Shown: one piece after another, positions 34,976 to 44,185 of the stretch | How the letters are laid out: the number at the start of each line of letters is the position of its first letter | Position numbering within the stretch: the stretch's first letter is position 1 | DNA from: an uncultured Prevotellaceae bacterium | Lineage (GTDB): Bacteria > Bacteroidota > Bacteroidia > Bacteroidales > Muribaculaceae | Reading direction: 5' to 3' | Assembly (NCBI GenBank): GCA_900317325.1 | Contig: ONGE01000002.1 | Span: 124,001-188,000 of the forward strand | Length of the DNA: 64,000 bases | Translations under genes and position numbers: made by a program | The notes under the pieces: model-generated | What the model saw: only the letters and a program-made list of their open reading frames with translations | Told to the model about the DNA's origin: nothing | The model's database searches: none

Positions 34976-35911
34976 ATGAAAAAGCCGAAAAAGAAAGCAA
35001 ACAAGCCCTCAGAGCAACCCAAGAAGCCGATTGAACCTGCCGTGCAGACTGCCGAAGAAGTTCAAGATACCCCAAAAACTGCTGGGAGATTCAGGATTCC
35101 AAAGCGACTGCGCGCATGGATCAGGGAATCACAATTCCTGGCCACCACCTTGTCTATTATATTGACCTTCGGTACGACAGGCTTGGTTGAATACTGCCAG
35201 CGCGTCAAGGATCGCAAGATGTCGGCCATCATGGTACTCAGCACCATTGAGAACTTTTCCACTACCGTTGACCTGATGGCTCAAGATATGGCACGCTGCG
35301 ACTCCATCGGCACATGGTTGTTGAGCCTGCCACAAGATTCACTCGACAAAATTGAGCCAAAAGAGGTGGCTGGCATCCTTAACGAGATGCTCTCGCTCGT
35401 TAACTATATGTCCCATGACAAGACCGCCGAGAACATCTTCGGCAACAGTTTTGAGACCTGGAAAAACATGGGTAACCGCAACTATGGGTTCATTGAGAGT
35501 GTGGGAGCAAGCTTCGCCCAGATAAACGCCGACGAGAGCAACTGGAACGAATGGGTCAAAGAATATGAGAAAACCATCAGCAACGTGCTTTCACAAATGC
35601 AGCCCGGCGAACATACCCTCACAAAATTGCTCAATGACAATGGTGTACGGCAAAAACTTGAAAGTTTCCATGTCAGGAAATATTGGCTGGATTACATCTC
35701 GGCACACAACCATTACCTCAACAAGAAAAACTTGAGCATGATCGGCCTCGAGGAAAAAGACATCAAGGCCTATATCAAGGAGCGCAAACTCGAAGAGCTG
35801 CCTGACGAGCCACAACCCTCAGATTTCAGAAGCGAGCAGCTCAAACCCGACAGCCTGTTCACCCTCGAAGCACTCAAACACCACATCGACAGCATCATTT
35901 ACAACAAGTAA
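34976..35911 (+). CDS. Single-pass membrane protein of unknown function
   Basis: 311 residues. A Lys/Pro-rich cytoplasmic start (about 40 residues), one membrane helix in SQFLATTLSIILTFGTTGLV (about residues 52-72), and a helical charged domain to the end. No known motif. Co-directional with and 20 bases after the TrmH-type gene, ending at a strong bidirectional terminator. Confidence 0.7.
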   Translation: MKKPKKKANKPSEQPKKPIEPAVQTAEEVQDTPKTAGRFRIPKRLRAWIRESQFLATTLSIILTFGTTGLVEYCQRVKDRKMSAIMVLSTIENFSTTVDLMAQDMARCDSIGTWLLSLPQDSLDKIEPKEVAGILNEMLSLVNYMSHDKTAENIFGNSFETWKNMGNRNYGFIESVGASFAQINADESNWNEWVKEYEKTISNVLSQMQPGEHTLTKLLNDNGVRQKLESFHVRKYWLDYISAHNHYLNKKNLSMIGLEEKDIKAYIKERKLEELPDEPQPSDFRSEQLKPDSLFTLEALKHHIDSIIYNK

Positions 35912-35943
35912 CAGCACAGGAGTTCCTGTCTAAACCCTAAACA

Positions 35944-35980
35944 TCAAGTCCCTGGAGTCGCAAGTACTTCAGGGACTTGA
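35944..35980. terminator. Bidirectional hairpin between convergent genes
   Basis: TCAAGTCCCTGGAGT / ACTTCAGGGACTTGA, 15 positions with one mismatch, between the membrane protein gene (plus) and mgtE (minus). Confidence 0.7.
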
Positions 35981-36004
35981 ATCAACTATGATGTTTTAAG
36001 AGAT

Positions 36005-37399
36005 TTAGCCCATAAAATTGGTAAAGACATTGATGAGCCAACCGCTGATGGCCATATAAATTGTGATGCCCACAATATCGTTGGTCACCGTGACAAAGGG
36101 GCCCGTCGCAATCGCAGGATCAATCTTCAACCGTTCCAATACAAGCGGAACAACGGTGCCGAACAACGAGGCAAACATCACCACCAGGAAAAGGGAGGTC
36201 GTCACTGCAGCGGCAGCGATGTTGGACTTGGTGGGGTCACTGTCAACAGGGAAGAAACGGGTGTAGAGGAAAATGAGCAAGCCCATCACCAGCGCATTGA
36301 TGAACGCTGTGATGAACTCCTTGAACAAGTGCTTGCCCACGTGCTTGATGTCCAGACTGCCATTGGCGAGACCCTGCACGACGATAGCGCTCGACTGGGT
36401 GCCCACGTTACCGCCGGTACCACCGATCAAGGGAATGAACAGTGCCAAACCGGGCAAGAGGCGCAGCAGGGTAGCATCGCCCTCGCCGCCATCCAGGATC
36501 ATGGCATTGATGATACCGCCCACCAGGCCGATGAGCAGCCACGGCAAGCGGGCGCGCACCTGACGGAAGACGTTGTCGTCGGTCTCGATGTCGCCCCAGA
36601 TACCTGACGCCATCTGGTAGTTGTCCTCGCCCTGTTCACGCAGGCGGTCGATGATATCGTCGATGGTGATGCGGCCCACGAGGCGTCCGATGCTGTCGAC
36701 GACAGGCATCGCCACAAGGTCATATTTCTCGAAGTCGAGGGTTACATCCTCGATATGGGTATCGGTGCGCACACTGATGGGGTCAGGTTCCATGACGTGC
36801 TTGATCTTGGAAGCCGAGGGATTGGTGATAGTGGTCTTCAAGGGGAAGATACCCTTCAGGCGGTTATCATCGTCAACGACATAGATATTGTAGATCTCGT
36901 CCAGATCCTCGGCCTGCTGGCGCATCGCCTTGATGCAATCGGGCATCGACATGTTCTCGTTGACGACAACCATCTCGGTGGACATGTAACCACCGGCGGT
37001 GTCCTCGTCATATTGCAGCAGATCCACGATGTCGCCGGCCTGTTCCACGTCGTCGATGTGGCTGATGACATCCTCACGGTCCTCCTCGTCCAGCTCCTGA
37101 ATAACGTCGACGGCATCGTCGGCATCCATCTGCTCGACCTGCTTGGCAATCTCCTCGTTGGGCATCAGCTCCATCAGGTCGTGGCGCTGGTCCTCGTCCA
37201 GTTCTACGAGCACATCGGCGGCCGTCTCGTCGTCGAGCAACAGCATGATGAACAGGGCTTCCTCGTCGTTGAGGTCGCCTACCAGTTCGGCGATGTCGGC
37301 CGGATGCAGGTCTTCTATTTGAGAACGCACCAAGTCCTCATCCTTACGGTCGATGAGTTCTTTGAGATGGTGCAGTGATTCCTCGTTTAAATCTTTCAT
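36005..37399 (-). CDS. mgtE: Magnesium transporter MgtE
   Basis: 464 residues. Cytosolic MgtE_N superhelical domain (LHPADIAELVGDLNDEEALF), two CBS domains (about residues 140-260), then five membrane helices with GGTGGNVGTQSSAIVVQGLA and the pore region VPLVLERLKIDPAIATGPFV. Family members are Mg2+-gated channels in the inner membrane. It is on the minus strand 84 bases after rsmA, probably in one transcript. I see no M-box-like leader. Confidence 0.95.
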   Translation of the reverse strand: MKDLNEESLHHLKELIDRKDEDLVRSQIEDLHPADIAELVGDLNDEEALFIMLLLDDETAADVLVELDEDQRHDLMELMPNEEIAKQVEQMDADDAVDVIQELDEEDREDVISHIDDVEQAGDIVDLLQYDEDTAGGYMSTEMVVVNENMSMPDCIKAMRQQAEDLDEIYNIYVVDDDNRLKGIFPLKTTITNPSASKIKHVMEPDPISVRTDTHIEDVTLDFEKYDLVAMPVVDSIGRLVGRITIDDIIDRLREQGEDNYQMASGIWGDIETDDNVFRQVRARLPWLLIGLVGGIINAMILDGGEGDATLLRLLPGLALFIPLIGGTGGNVGTQSSAIVVQGLANGSLDIKHVGKHLFKEFITAFINALVMGLLIFLYTRFFPVDSDPTKSNIAAAAVTTSLFLVVMFASLFGTVVPLVLERLKIDPAIATGPFVTVTNDIVGITIYMAISGWLINVFTNFMG

Positions 37400-37483
37400 T
37401 GCAATTCAAGTGTCTTAGTAGTAGAAAAATGTGAATGGGTTATGACGGCGGCCCCGCCGAGGTGAAGGGTTAAGTTAATACCT

Positions 37484-38275
37484 TCAGGGAACCGAACGCG
37501 GTTGCTCCATGGCGAGCCGCGTCAAGGCAATGAAATCTTCCACGCCCAGTTGCTCGGGACGTTGTCGGAACACGTCACGCTCCATGACCGCAGGGTCGCT
37601 GGAGAACAGCGGTTTCAACGAGCTGCGCAGCATCTTGCGGCGCTGGCCGAAGGCGGCCTTGACCACACGCCTGAACATGCGCTCGTCAACACCCAGGTCG
37701 GTCACGTCGTTGCGCGTGAGGCGAATGACGCCGCTCTTGACCTTGGGGGGCGGATTAAACACATGCTCATCGACGGTGAACAGATAGTCGATGTCATACC
37801 ACGCTTGCAGCAGCACTGACAGGATGCCGTAGGCCTTGGTGCCCGGCGGCTCGGCAATGCGCTGCGCCACCTCGCGTTGCAGCATGCCGCTGCAGCACAC
37901 GACCTGGTCGCGGTAGTCCAGCACCTTGAAGAAAATCTGGGTCGAGATATTATAGGGGTAATTGCCGATGATGCAGAAGGGCTTGTCGCCGTAGAGCTTG
38001 TAAAGATCCATCTTCAGGAAGTCCTCACCGATGATGCGTCCGTGCAGCTGTGGATAAGCCACCTCGAGATAGTCCACGCTCTCGCTGTCGAGTTCCACGA
38101 CGGTCAAGTCCAGGCCCATTTCGAGCAGGAACTGGGTGAGCACACCCATGCCCGGCCCCACCTCCAGCACCGGCAGGTGCTTGAAGTCGTCCAGCGTGTG
38201 GGCAATGCGCTCGGCAATCGACAGATCGGTCAAGAAATGCTGCCCCAGTGACTTTTTTGCTCTAACTTTCCGCAT
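37484..38275 (-). CDS. rsmA: 16S rRNA dimethyladenosine transferase
   Basis: 263 residues. Dimethylates two adjacent adenines near the 3' end of 16S rRNA (KsgA). Motifs: KSLGQHFLTDLSIAERIA, SAM-binding VLEVGPGMGVLTQFLLE, catalytic GNYPYNISTQIFFKVL (NLPY-type), and FNPPPKVKSGVIRL. The start MRKVRAKKSLGQHF is chosen over an in-frame ATG 51 bases upstream because a -7 box lies near that point. Confidence 0.96.
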   Translation of the reverse strand: MRKVRAKKSLGQHFLTDLSIAERIAHTLDDFKHLPVLEVGPGMGVLTQFLLEMGLDLTVVELDSESVDYLEVAYPQLHGRIIGEDFLKMDLYKLYGDKPFCIIGNYPYNISTQIFFKVLDYRDQVVCCSGMLQREVAQRIAEPPGTKAYGILSVLLQAWYDIDYLFTVDEHVFNPPPKVKSGVIRLTRNDVTDLGVDERMFRRVVKAAFGQRRKMLRSSLKPLFSSDPAVMERDVFRQRPEQLGVEDFIALTRLAMEQPRSVP

Positions 38276-38292
38276 AATTGGCCATTTATTGT

Positions 38293-38300
38293 TACCTTTG
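38293..38300 (+). promoter_or_regulatory. -7 box toward the flippase-like gene
   Basis: TACCTTTG followed by CA. It lies inside the predicted rsmA leader, so the two divergent transcripts would overlap at their 5' ends. Confidence 0.5.
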
Positions 38301-38334
38301 CACGCTTTAATGCGCAACAATTGCAATTATATTG

Positions 38335-38342
38335 CAAAGGTA
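38335..38342 (-). promoter_or_regulatory. rsmA promoter -7 box
   Basis: TACCTTTG on the minus strand, 60 bases before the rsmA ATG. Confidence 0.55.
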
Positions 38343-38404
38343 GCCATTTTTTTGGCGTTTTGCTGCATCCAGCGACATTTTTACTCAACAAAATAAGAAA
38401 AAAC

Positions 38405-39457
38405 GTGAAAAAGGCGATTTCCTATCTCATCAAATACGGCATTCCGTTGGTCATCGGAGTGGGACTGATGTGGTTCCTGTACAAGAATGTTGACATGGCC
38501 AGCATGATGGACACCCTCAAGACCGATGTCAATTACTGGTGGTTTGCGGCAGTGGCTGTCGTGAGCATCATGAGCCATGTGTTCAGGGCCCTGCGCTGGC
38601 GTCTCCAGCTCAATGCCATTAACGTGAAGCCGTCGTTCAGCGCTGTGGTGAACAGCATTTTCGGCACCTATGCCGTCAATCTGGTCTTCCCGCGCCTGGG
38701 CGAGGTGTGGCGTTGCGGCTACATCGCCAACCGCCAGAAGGCCTCGGTGACCCAGGTGATGGGCTCGATGGTCGCCGACCGCCTGACCGACACGGTCACC
38801 GTGCTGACACTGACGCTGATCACCTTCCTGCTGGCACAGAATGCCTTCGGACAGTTCTTTGATGCTTACCCGCAGATGAAGGAGAACCTCTTGAACATCG
38901 CCAGCGACGCCCGTGTGTGGATGGGCACCCTCATTGTCATCGCCGCCCTCGGCTGGCTGCTGATCATGAAGACCGAGAACAAGATTCTCAAGAAAATCCA
39001 GCTCATGGCCCGCAACCTGTGGGAAGGCTTCGCTGCCATCACGCGCATGGACGGCAAGTGGTGGTTCCTGCTGCTCACCATCCTCATCTGGGGATGCTAT
39101 TTCCTGCAGCTCTACCTGGCCTGCCAGGCCTTCTCGTTCACCAGCAACCTGTCGGTTCTCGCCGTGCTGGTCGTGTTTGTGCTCAGCAGCATCGGCATGG
39201 GCATCCCCACCAATGGCGGACTGGGTGCATGGCACGTAGCCACCATCTTCGGCCTGTCGCTCTACGGCGTGGGCGTGTTCAATCCCGGTAACTTCGACCC
39301 GAGGGCATCGGCATTCGCCATGCTCGTTTGGGGCTTCCAGACGTTGCTGCTCATTGTGCTGGGCATCTATGCCTTCATCAGCATGGCCATTGACCGCCAA
39401 CGCATCGAGACCGGCAAGACCGTGGTCGAGACCACTAACGACGAAATCAAACTCTAA
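38405..39457 (+). CDS. Lysylphosphatidylglycerol synthase TM / UPF0104 flippase-like protein
   Basis: 350 residues with about eight membrane helices and no C-terminal synthase domain. Family pattern: VVSIMSHVFRALRWRLQLNA, SIFGTYAVNLVFPRLGEVWR and the closing GIPTNGGLGAWHVATIFGLS. The likely start is GTG at 38405 (VKKAISYLIKYG); an ATG 84 bases upstream is in frame but would add a poorly conserved, Cys-rich leader. Related proteins move lipids or lipid-linked precursors; substrate unknown. A membrane-anchored partner gene follows. Confidence 0.85.
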   Translation: MKKAISYLIKYGIPLVIGVGLMWFLYKNVDMASMMDTLKTDVNYWWFAAVAVVSIMSHVFRALRWRLQLNAINVKPSFSAVVNSIFGTYAVNLVFPRLGEVWRCGYIANRQKASVTQVMGSMVADRLTDTVTVLTLTLITFLLAQNAFGQFFDAYPQMKENLLNIASDARVWMGTLIVIAALGWLLIMKTENKILKKIQLMARNLWEGFAAITRMDGKWWFLLLTILIWGCYFLQLYLACQAFSFTSNLSVLAVLVVFVLSSIGMGIPTNGGLGAWHVATIFGLSLYGVGVFNPGNFDPRASAFAMLVWGFQTLLLIVLGIYAFISMAIDRQRIETGKTVVETTNDEIKL

Positions 39458-39485
39458 CCATCCTCATTAAATAACCCGCATCACA

Positions 39486-40055
39486 ATGGACGACAATTTT
39501 GACGATTATTTCGAGAGCGCCCCTGAAGAACAGCCGCAAACTCATCAAGAGACCGAGCAGGAACGCGAGGACCGCGAGATCAAGGAGGCCACCATCGAAC
39601 GCCGTGGCTACTCGGTCAAGGTACTGCTGGCACTCATCATCATCGCTATGGCCATCTTCTTGAGCTGGTGGGTATGGCAATACTATTTCCATCCCTATCG
39701 AGTGAGCCAGGAGAAAGGCTGGATCATGAAGGTGAACAACGAGGGCACCTTGTTCAAGACCTTTGAGGGAGAGATGATCAGCGAGGGTTACATCCAGGGC
39801 GACATCGGCGTGATGAAGAGCGACTTCCTCTTCTCCATTCCCACCGACAGCCTCGCCCGCGACGCGATGCGCCTTGCCGGCGACGGCCAGCGTGTTGTCC
39901 TCACCTATAACGAGTACAAGGGCGCTGTCCTGTGGCGCGGCAACTCCAAGAACGTCGTCACCAAAATCGAGCTCGACTCGATGCTCCTCAAGCCCAATCC
40001 TTATAAGGAAGCCGAATCCAAGTCCAAAGAGAAAGAGGAAGAGAAGAAGGAGTGA
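39486..40055 (+). CDS. Single-pass membrane protein, conserved in Bacteroidetes
   Basis: 189 residues: an acidic N-terminus (DDNFDDYFESAPEEQPQTH), one membrane helix in VKVLLALIIIAMAIFLSWWV (about residues 45-65), an extracytoplasmic beta domain (GWIMKVNNEGTLFKTFEGEM) and a Lys/Glu-rich tail. I recognise the beta-domain pattern from hypothetical Bacteroidetes proteins but no function. It starts 28 bases after the flippase-like gene and ends before a terminator. Confidence 0.72.
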   Translation: MDDNFDDYFESAPEEQPQTHQETEQEREDREIKEATIERRGYSVKVLLALIIIAMAIFLSWWVWQYYFHPYRVSQEKGWIMKVNNEGTLFKTFEGEMISEGYIQGDIGVMKSDFLFSIPTDSLARDAMRLAGDGQRVVLTYNEYKGAVLWRGNSKNVVTKIELDSMLLKPNPYKEAESKSKEKEEEKKE

Positions 40056-40115
40056 AAACGCCCCGATGATCAAGGCCGTGTTCACGTCTCGGTGACGGCA
40101 CAGAATGCAACAAAG

Positions 40116-40151
40116 AAGGCAACCGCGCTACAACCACGGTTGTCTTTTTTT
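40116..40151 (+). terminator. Intrinsic terminator
   Basis: AAGGCAACCG / CGGTTGTCTT (one G-U) with an 11-base loop and a T-run to 40151. Confidence 0.8.
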
Positions 40152-40262
40152 GTTGCTCCGCTGATACGATCCCCTCTCCGATGAAGTGCATTCGCAGCAC
40201 CATTTTTCTGCCAAAATGTCACTTTTTAACGTTTTTTGATGTCAGTTCACGAAAAATGTATG

Positions 40263-40270
40263 TAACTTTG
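40263..40270 (+). promoter_or_regulatory. -7 box of the acyltransferase-sigma54 activator-lptE operon
   Basis: TAACTTTG followed by CA, 25 bases before the ATG at 40296. A T-rich TTTG at 40235 is a possible but distant -33. Confidence 0.6.
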
Positions 40271-40295
40271 CAGGCCAAAAAAATATCGACTAATA

Positions 40296-41195
40296 ATGGA
40301 AGAGAATAAGATAGAGCAAAACAAACCAGTAGAGCAGCCTCAAGAGCAACAGCAAGAGCCGATTCAGCCCATCAAGCCCGACATCCTGGACTACGACGAC
40401 ATCCGCAAGATGGCGCCGTTCTTTGACGGCAAGCCCAAGCTGGTCAAGTGGTTGTTCCACCTGCTGGACATGGATGACGCCAACTGGATTCACGGCCACA
40501 ACTGCCACACGCCAGGCGTCCCCTTCTGCACCGGAGTGCTCAAGGACCTGAATGCCACCATCACCTACGATAACGGCGAGGTGCTCGACAACCTGCCCGA
40601 GGGTCCCTTTATCACGGTGACCAACCACCCCTTTGGAGCCGTTGACGGCGTGATGATGATTCACATCATCGGTCAGCATCGCCCCGACTACAAGTTCATG
40701 GTCAACATGATACTGAGCAAGATTGGCGGCATGATGCCTAATTTCATCACCGTCGATGCACTGGCGAGCGACGACCCCGCCAAGCGCGCCGTGTCGATGC
40801 AGGGCATCAGCGACACACTCAAGCACGTCAAGGCCGGCCATCCGATGGGCTTCTTCCCCGCCGGTGCCGTGAGCAAGCTGACGTGGAAACTGCGTGTCGA
40901 GGACCGTGAGTGGCAACCCGTCATCATGCGCCTGATCCAGAAACTCAAGGTGCCCGTCATCCCCATCTTTATCCACGGGCACAACAGCTGGATCTCGCTC
41001 GTGCTGGGCGCCATCAGCTGGAAACTGAGGACGCTCAGGTTGCCCTCCGAGATGTTCCGCCGCAAGAACTACAACTTCCGCGTGAGCGTGCATGACCCCA
41101 TCATGCCCGAGGAATACGCACAGTACAAGACGCCCGAGGAACTCGGCGTTTTCCTGAAATCAGAAACCTATAAAATGAAAAAATGGCAACGATAA
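40296..41195 (+). CDS. Lysophospholipid acyltransferase family protein
   Basis: 299 residues. A Gln/Glu/Pro-rich start, then the LPLAT core with the NHx4D catalytic motif in TVTNHPFGAVDGVMM (near residue 110), GGMMPNFITVDAL and the acceptor-binding GFFPAGAVSKLTW. Transfers an acyl chain to a lysophospholipid or related lipid; resembles the hemolysin/olsF-like branch more than PlsC, so the acceptor is open. Its end overlaps the next gene by 13 bases. Confidence 0.88.
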   Translation: MEENKIEQNKPVEQPQEQQQEPIQPIKPDILDYDDIRKMAPFFDGKPKLVKWLFHLLDMDDANWIHGHNCHTPGVPFCTGVLKDLNATITYDNGEVLDNLPEGPFITVTNHPFGAVDGVMMIHIIGQHRPDYKFMVNMILSKIGGMMPNFITVDALASDDPAKRAVSMQGISDTLKHVKAGHPMGFFPAGAVSKLTWKLRVEDREWQPVIMRLIQKLKVPVIPIFIHGHNSWISLVLGAISWKLRTLRLPSEMFRRKNYNFRVSVHDPIMPEEYAQYKTPEELGVFLKSETYKMKKWQR

Positions 41196-42439
41196 CCGAC
41201 AGTAACATCCGTGCCATGATGCAACGATTCGGCATCGTGGGACAATCACAGGCACTCCTTGCCGCCATCCGCCGCGCAATGCTCGTGGCCCCCATCGACC
41301 TGAGCGTGCTCATCATCGGCGAGAGCGGCTCGGGTAAGGAGTCCTTCCCCAAAATCATCCATGAGTGCAGCCCCCGCAAGCACAAGAAATACATCGCCGT
41401 GAACTGCGGCGCCATCCCCGAGGGCACCATCGACAGTGAACTCTTTGGCCATGTCAAGGGCTCGTTCACTGGTGCCATCGCCGACCATAAGGGTTACTTT
41501 GAGGAGGCCGACGGCGGCGTCATCTTCCTCGACGAGGTGGCCGAGATGCCGATCAGCACCCAAGCGCGCCTGCTGCGTGTGCTCGAGAACGGCGAATACC
41601 TGCGTGTGGGCGACAGCACCGTGCGCAAGACCAACATCCGCGTCGTGGCCGCCACCAACAAGGACATGCTGCAGGCCGTCAAAGACGGCAAGTTCCGCGA
41701 GGACTTGTACTACCGCCTCTCGACGGTGCAGATCAACGTGCCGCCCCTGCGCGACCGCGGCGACGACATCGTGCTGCTGTCCAGGCTTTTCCTGCGCAAC
41801 TTCATCACCGAGAACCGCACCAGCGAAGTCACGCTCTCCGACGATGCCCAGCAACTGCTCAAGGCCTACCATTGGCCCGGCAACGTGCGACAACTCAAGA
41901 GTGTCATCGAGCAGGTGGCCCTCTTCGAGTCGGGCAACACGGTGGATGCCGATACCTTGAGGCAATATATGCCCAGCAACCGCGAAACGGCCTTGACGGT
42001 GAAGTCGCAACCCAACTTCGACTACAATGCCGAGCGTGAGCAACTGTTCACACTCATCCTGTCGATGCGCGCCGAAATCGATGCGCTGAAGAAGCGCATG
42101 GACGGCGTCGGCACCACTTCTCACGTCTCATCGACCATACACGAACTCAAGCGCGACACCAATCCGTTGCTCGAAATCAGCAGCGAACGCGAGGTGAACA
42201 TGGCCTCGCCTTACCGCAACATGCGCGAGCAACCGCAAGACCTGGGACACGTTGACGAGGTGGCCGCCATGGACGTTGAAGGCGAGACGGTGAAGACGCT
42301 CGACGAGACCGAGCGCGAGACCATCGAGAGCGCCCTGCGTCGCAACAACGGACGCCGCAAGCTCACCGCCCAGGAGCTCAATATCTCGGAACGCACCTTG
42401 TACCGCAAAATCAAGCAATATAACCTGGAAAAGCAGTGA
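41183..42439 (+). CDS. Sigma-54-dependent transcriptional activator without receiver domain
   Basis: 418 residues. AAA+ domain begins almost at once: Walker A GESGSGKESFPKIIHE (near residue 46), the sigma-54 contact loop GSFTGA (GAFTGA with A to S; near 93), Walker B DGGVIFLDEVAEM, and KTNIRVVAATNKDM. C-terminal Fis-type HTH: ETIESALRRNNGRRKLTAQE and ISERTLYRKIKQYNL. There is no response-regulator or GAF domain, so activity must be set by something else. It lies within an envelope operon and its TGA overlaps the lptE GTG. Confidence 0.93.
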   Translation: MATITDSNIRAMMQRFGIVGQSQALLAAIRRAMLVAPIDLSVLIIGESGSGKESFPKIIHECSPRKHKKYIAVNCGAIPEGTIDSELFGHVKGSFTGAIADHKGYFEEADGGVIFLDEVAEMPISTQARLLRVLENGEYLRVGDSTVRKTNIRVVAATNKDMLQAVKDGKFREDLYYRLSTVQINVPPLRDRGDDIVLLSRLFLRNFITENRTSEVTLSDDAQQLLKAYHWPGNVRQLKSVIEQVALFESGNTVDADTLRQYMPSNRETALTVKSQPNFDYNAEREQLFTLILSMRAEIDALKKRMDGVGTTSHVSSTIHELKRDTNPLLEISSEREVNMASPYRNMREQPQDLGHVDEVAAMDVEGETVKTLDETERETIESALRRNNGRRKLTAQELNISERTLYRKIKQYNLEKQ

Positions 42440-42951
42440 AACGGCTATTCGTCATATTGACCCTTGCCATTGCGGCCATGGGCTGGCAGGCATGCATCCC
42501 GCGCTACACGCTCAACGGTGCGTCCATCGACTATAATGTCTATAAGACCATCTCCTTCGGCGAGTTTCCCATCCGTGCCGCTCTGGTGTATCCACCGCTG
42601 CAATCAGTGTTCGAGAACCGCATGACCGACATGATTGCCCAGCAGACACGACTGCGCGTCGTTGACGGGCGAAATGCCGACCTGCACATGGAGGGCGAAA
42701 TCACCAACTACCAGCTTTCGCCGCAAGCCGTGGGCGAGGACGCCTACGCCAGCCAGACCCGCCTGACCATCACGGTCAAGGTCAAGTATGTCAACAACAA
42801 GAACCAGGCATTGAGCAAGGACCTGTCCTTCAGCGCTTACCGCGACTTTTCCAGCAGTGAACTGCTGGTTGACGTGCAAGACGAGCTCTGCAACCAGATC
42901 TGCAAGGACCTTGCTGATCTCATCTTCAATGCCACATTGGGCGACTGGTAA
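42436..42951 (+). CDS. lptE: LPS assembly lipoprotein LptE-like
   Basis: 171 residues. Starts with GTG overlapping the stop of the activator gene. Lipoprotein signal FVILTLAIAAMGWQACIP with the Cys near residue 20. Body: YTLNGASIDYNVYKTISFGE, then VFENRMTDMIAQQTRLRVVD and QLSPQAVGEDAYASQTRLTI, matching the Bacteroidetes LptE pattern. It plugs LptD at the outer membrane for LPS delivery. The neighbours (activator, TPR-like protein, secG) are the lineage-typical order. Confidence 0.87.
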   Translation: MKRLFVILTLAIAAMGWQACIPRYTLNGASIDYNVYKTISFGEFPIRAALVYPPLQSVFENRMTDMIAQQTRLRVVDGRNADLHMEGEITNYQLSPQAVGEDAYASQTRLTITVKVKYVNNKNQALSKDLSFSAYRDFSSSELLVDVQDELCNQICKDLADLIFNATLGDW

Positions 42952-43007
42952 GAGACGGCTATCAACTCTGGCACGATAATTGAGGTACGGTCATCTGAGA
43001 ACATTTC

Positions 43008-43772
43008 ATGACAACATGGATTGACGATATCAACCGCCTGACTCACGACAGCAGCAGCGAGGTGACAAGGCAGTGGCTGGAGGAGGCCCAGGCAAAGGCC
43101 CCCTACTGTGTCATGCCCGCGTTGCTGTACCTTAAGCGCAACGGCGTCAAGGGCAACGAGGACGTGCTGGCCAAGCTCGCCATCTCGTTCCCCGACCGTA
43201 ATGCCCTGTCGCTGCTGGTGGGTGACAATGCCGACCAGATGGCGCATTTCTACCCGCCTGAGGCTCAGCCCGAAACCCCTGACACCGTCACCACCATCGA
43301 CCGCTTCCTGGACAACTACGGCAAGACCAGTCCCGCCGAAGTCGAGGCCATCAGCCGCGCCATCTTCAACCCCACACCCGACTATGCCGACGTGCTGGCG
43401 GCCCAGGAGAAAGAGGAAGGCGGAGTCCAGCTCAAGGAAGGCGACTCGCAGGACGAGCTCATCAACCAGTTCATCGCCGAACAGATGCAACTTGGCGAGC
43501 AAGCTGCTCAAACGCCCATCGCCAAACCCGTTGGCGACCAGGAGAAGGCCGAAATCGCCGATGAGACCATCGATAATCCTACCGAAATCGATGATTCCAT
43601 GTTGAGTGAAAGTCTGGCCAAAATGTATATCGCGCGACACAAATATTCACAGGCGCTTGAAATTATTAAGCGAATAAGTTTGAATTATCCAGAAAAAAGC
43701 ATTTACTTTGCAGACCAAATTCGGTTTTTGACCAAATTGGTCTTAAATGAGACACTAAACGACAAAAAATAA
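43008..43772 (+). CDS. TPR-like protein between lptE and secG
   Basis: 254 residues, mostly helical with no signal peptide. An N-terminal helical part (WIDDINRLTHDSSSEVTRQW), an acidic linker rich in Glu/Gln/Pro, and one clear TPR-like hairpin at the end (SLAKMYIARHKYSQALEIIK). Cytoplasmic; role unknown. In this phylum it is regularly found between lptE and secG. Six bases separate it from secG. Confidence 0.75.
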   Translation: MTTWIDDINRLTHDSSSEVTRQWLEEAQAKAPYCVMPALLYLKRNGVKGNEDVLAKLAISFPDRNALSLLVGDNADQMAHFYPPEAQPETPDTVTTIDRFLDNYGKTSPAEVEAISRAIFNPTPDYADVLAAQEKEEGGVQLKEGDSQDELINQFIAEQMQLGEQAAQTPIAKPVGDQEKAEIADETIDNPTEIDDSMLSESLAKMYIARHKYSQALEIIKRISLNYPEKSIYFADQIRFLTKLVLNETLNDKK

Positions 43773-43778
43773 GAAAAA

Positions 43779-44156
43779 ATGTACACTATTTTAGCTATTC
43801 TGATCACGATTGCATCGATTCTGTTGATCGGTGTCATCCTTATTCAAAAATCCAAAGGTGGCGGTCTCGCTGCCAACGTGAACAACTACAACCAGTTCAT
43901 GGGTGTTCGCAAGACCACCGACTTTGTAGAGAAAGCAACTTGGGGTCTGGCCATCTTCATCTGCGCATTGAGCATTTGGTCGGCTTTCGTTAGCGCTCCC
44001 ACCATCGTTGAAGGCGCTCCCCAAATCAAGAAGTTGCCCACCAGCGAGACTCAGGCTCCCAATTTCGGCACTCAGGCCGAGGAGGCTCCCGCAGCCGCTG
44101 CTCCCGCTGCTGCTCAGCAGGAGGTTCCCGTTCCCGCTAAGGAAGAGAGCAAGTAA
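43779..44156 (+). CDS. secG: Protein translocase subunit SecG
   Basis: 125 residues. Two membrane helices (about residues 3-22 and 55-75) around the conserved ILIQKSKGGGLAANVNNYNQ and FMGVRKTTDFVEKATWGLAI. The C-terminal 50 residues are an Ala/Pro/Glu tail (AAAAPAAAQQEVPVPAKEES) longer than in E. coli. Accessory subunit of the SecYEG channel. A large hairpin follows 30 bases after the stop. Confidence 0.94.
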   Translation: MYTILAILITIASILLIGVILIQKSKGGGLAANVNNYNQFMGVRKTTDFVEKATWGLAIFICALSIWSAFVSAPTIVEGAPQIKKLPTSETQAPNFGTQAEEAPAAAAPAAAQQEVPVPAKEESK

Positions 44157-44185
44157 TCAACAACTGCATCTTAAACCAACTTTAC

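Noticed and set aside
37400-37483. Mg2+-sensing riboswitch before mgtE
   Set aside because: The spacer is only 84 bases and shows no M-box or mini-ykkC-like fold; mgtE is probably read through from rsmA.
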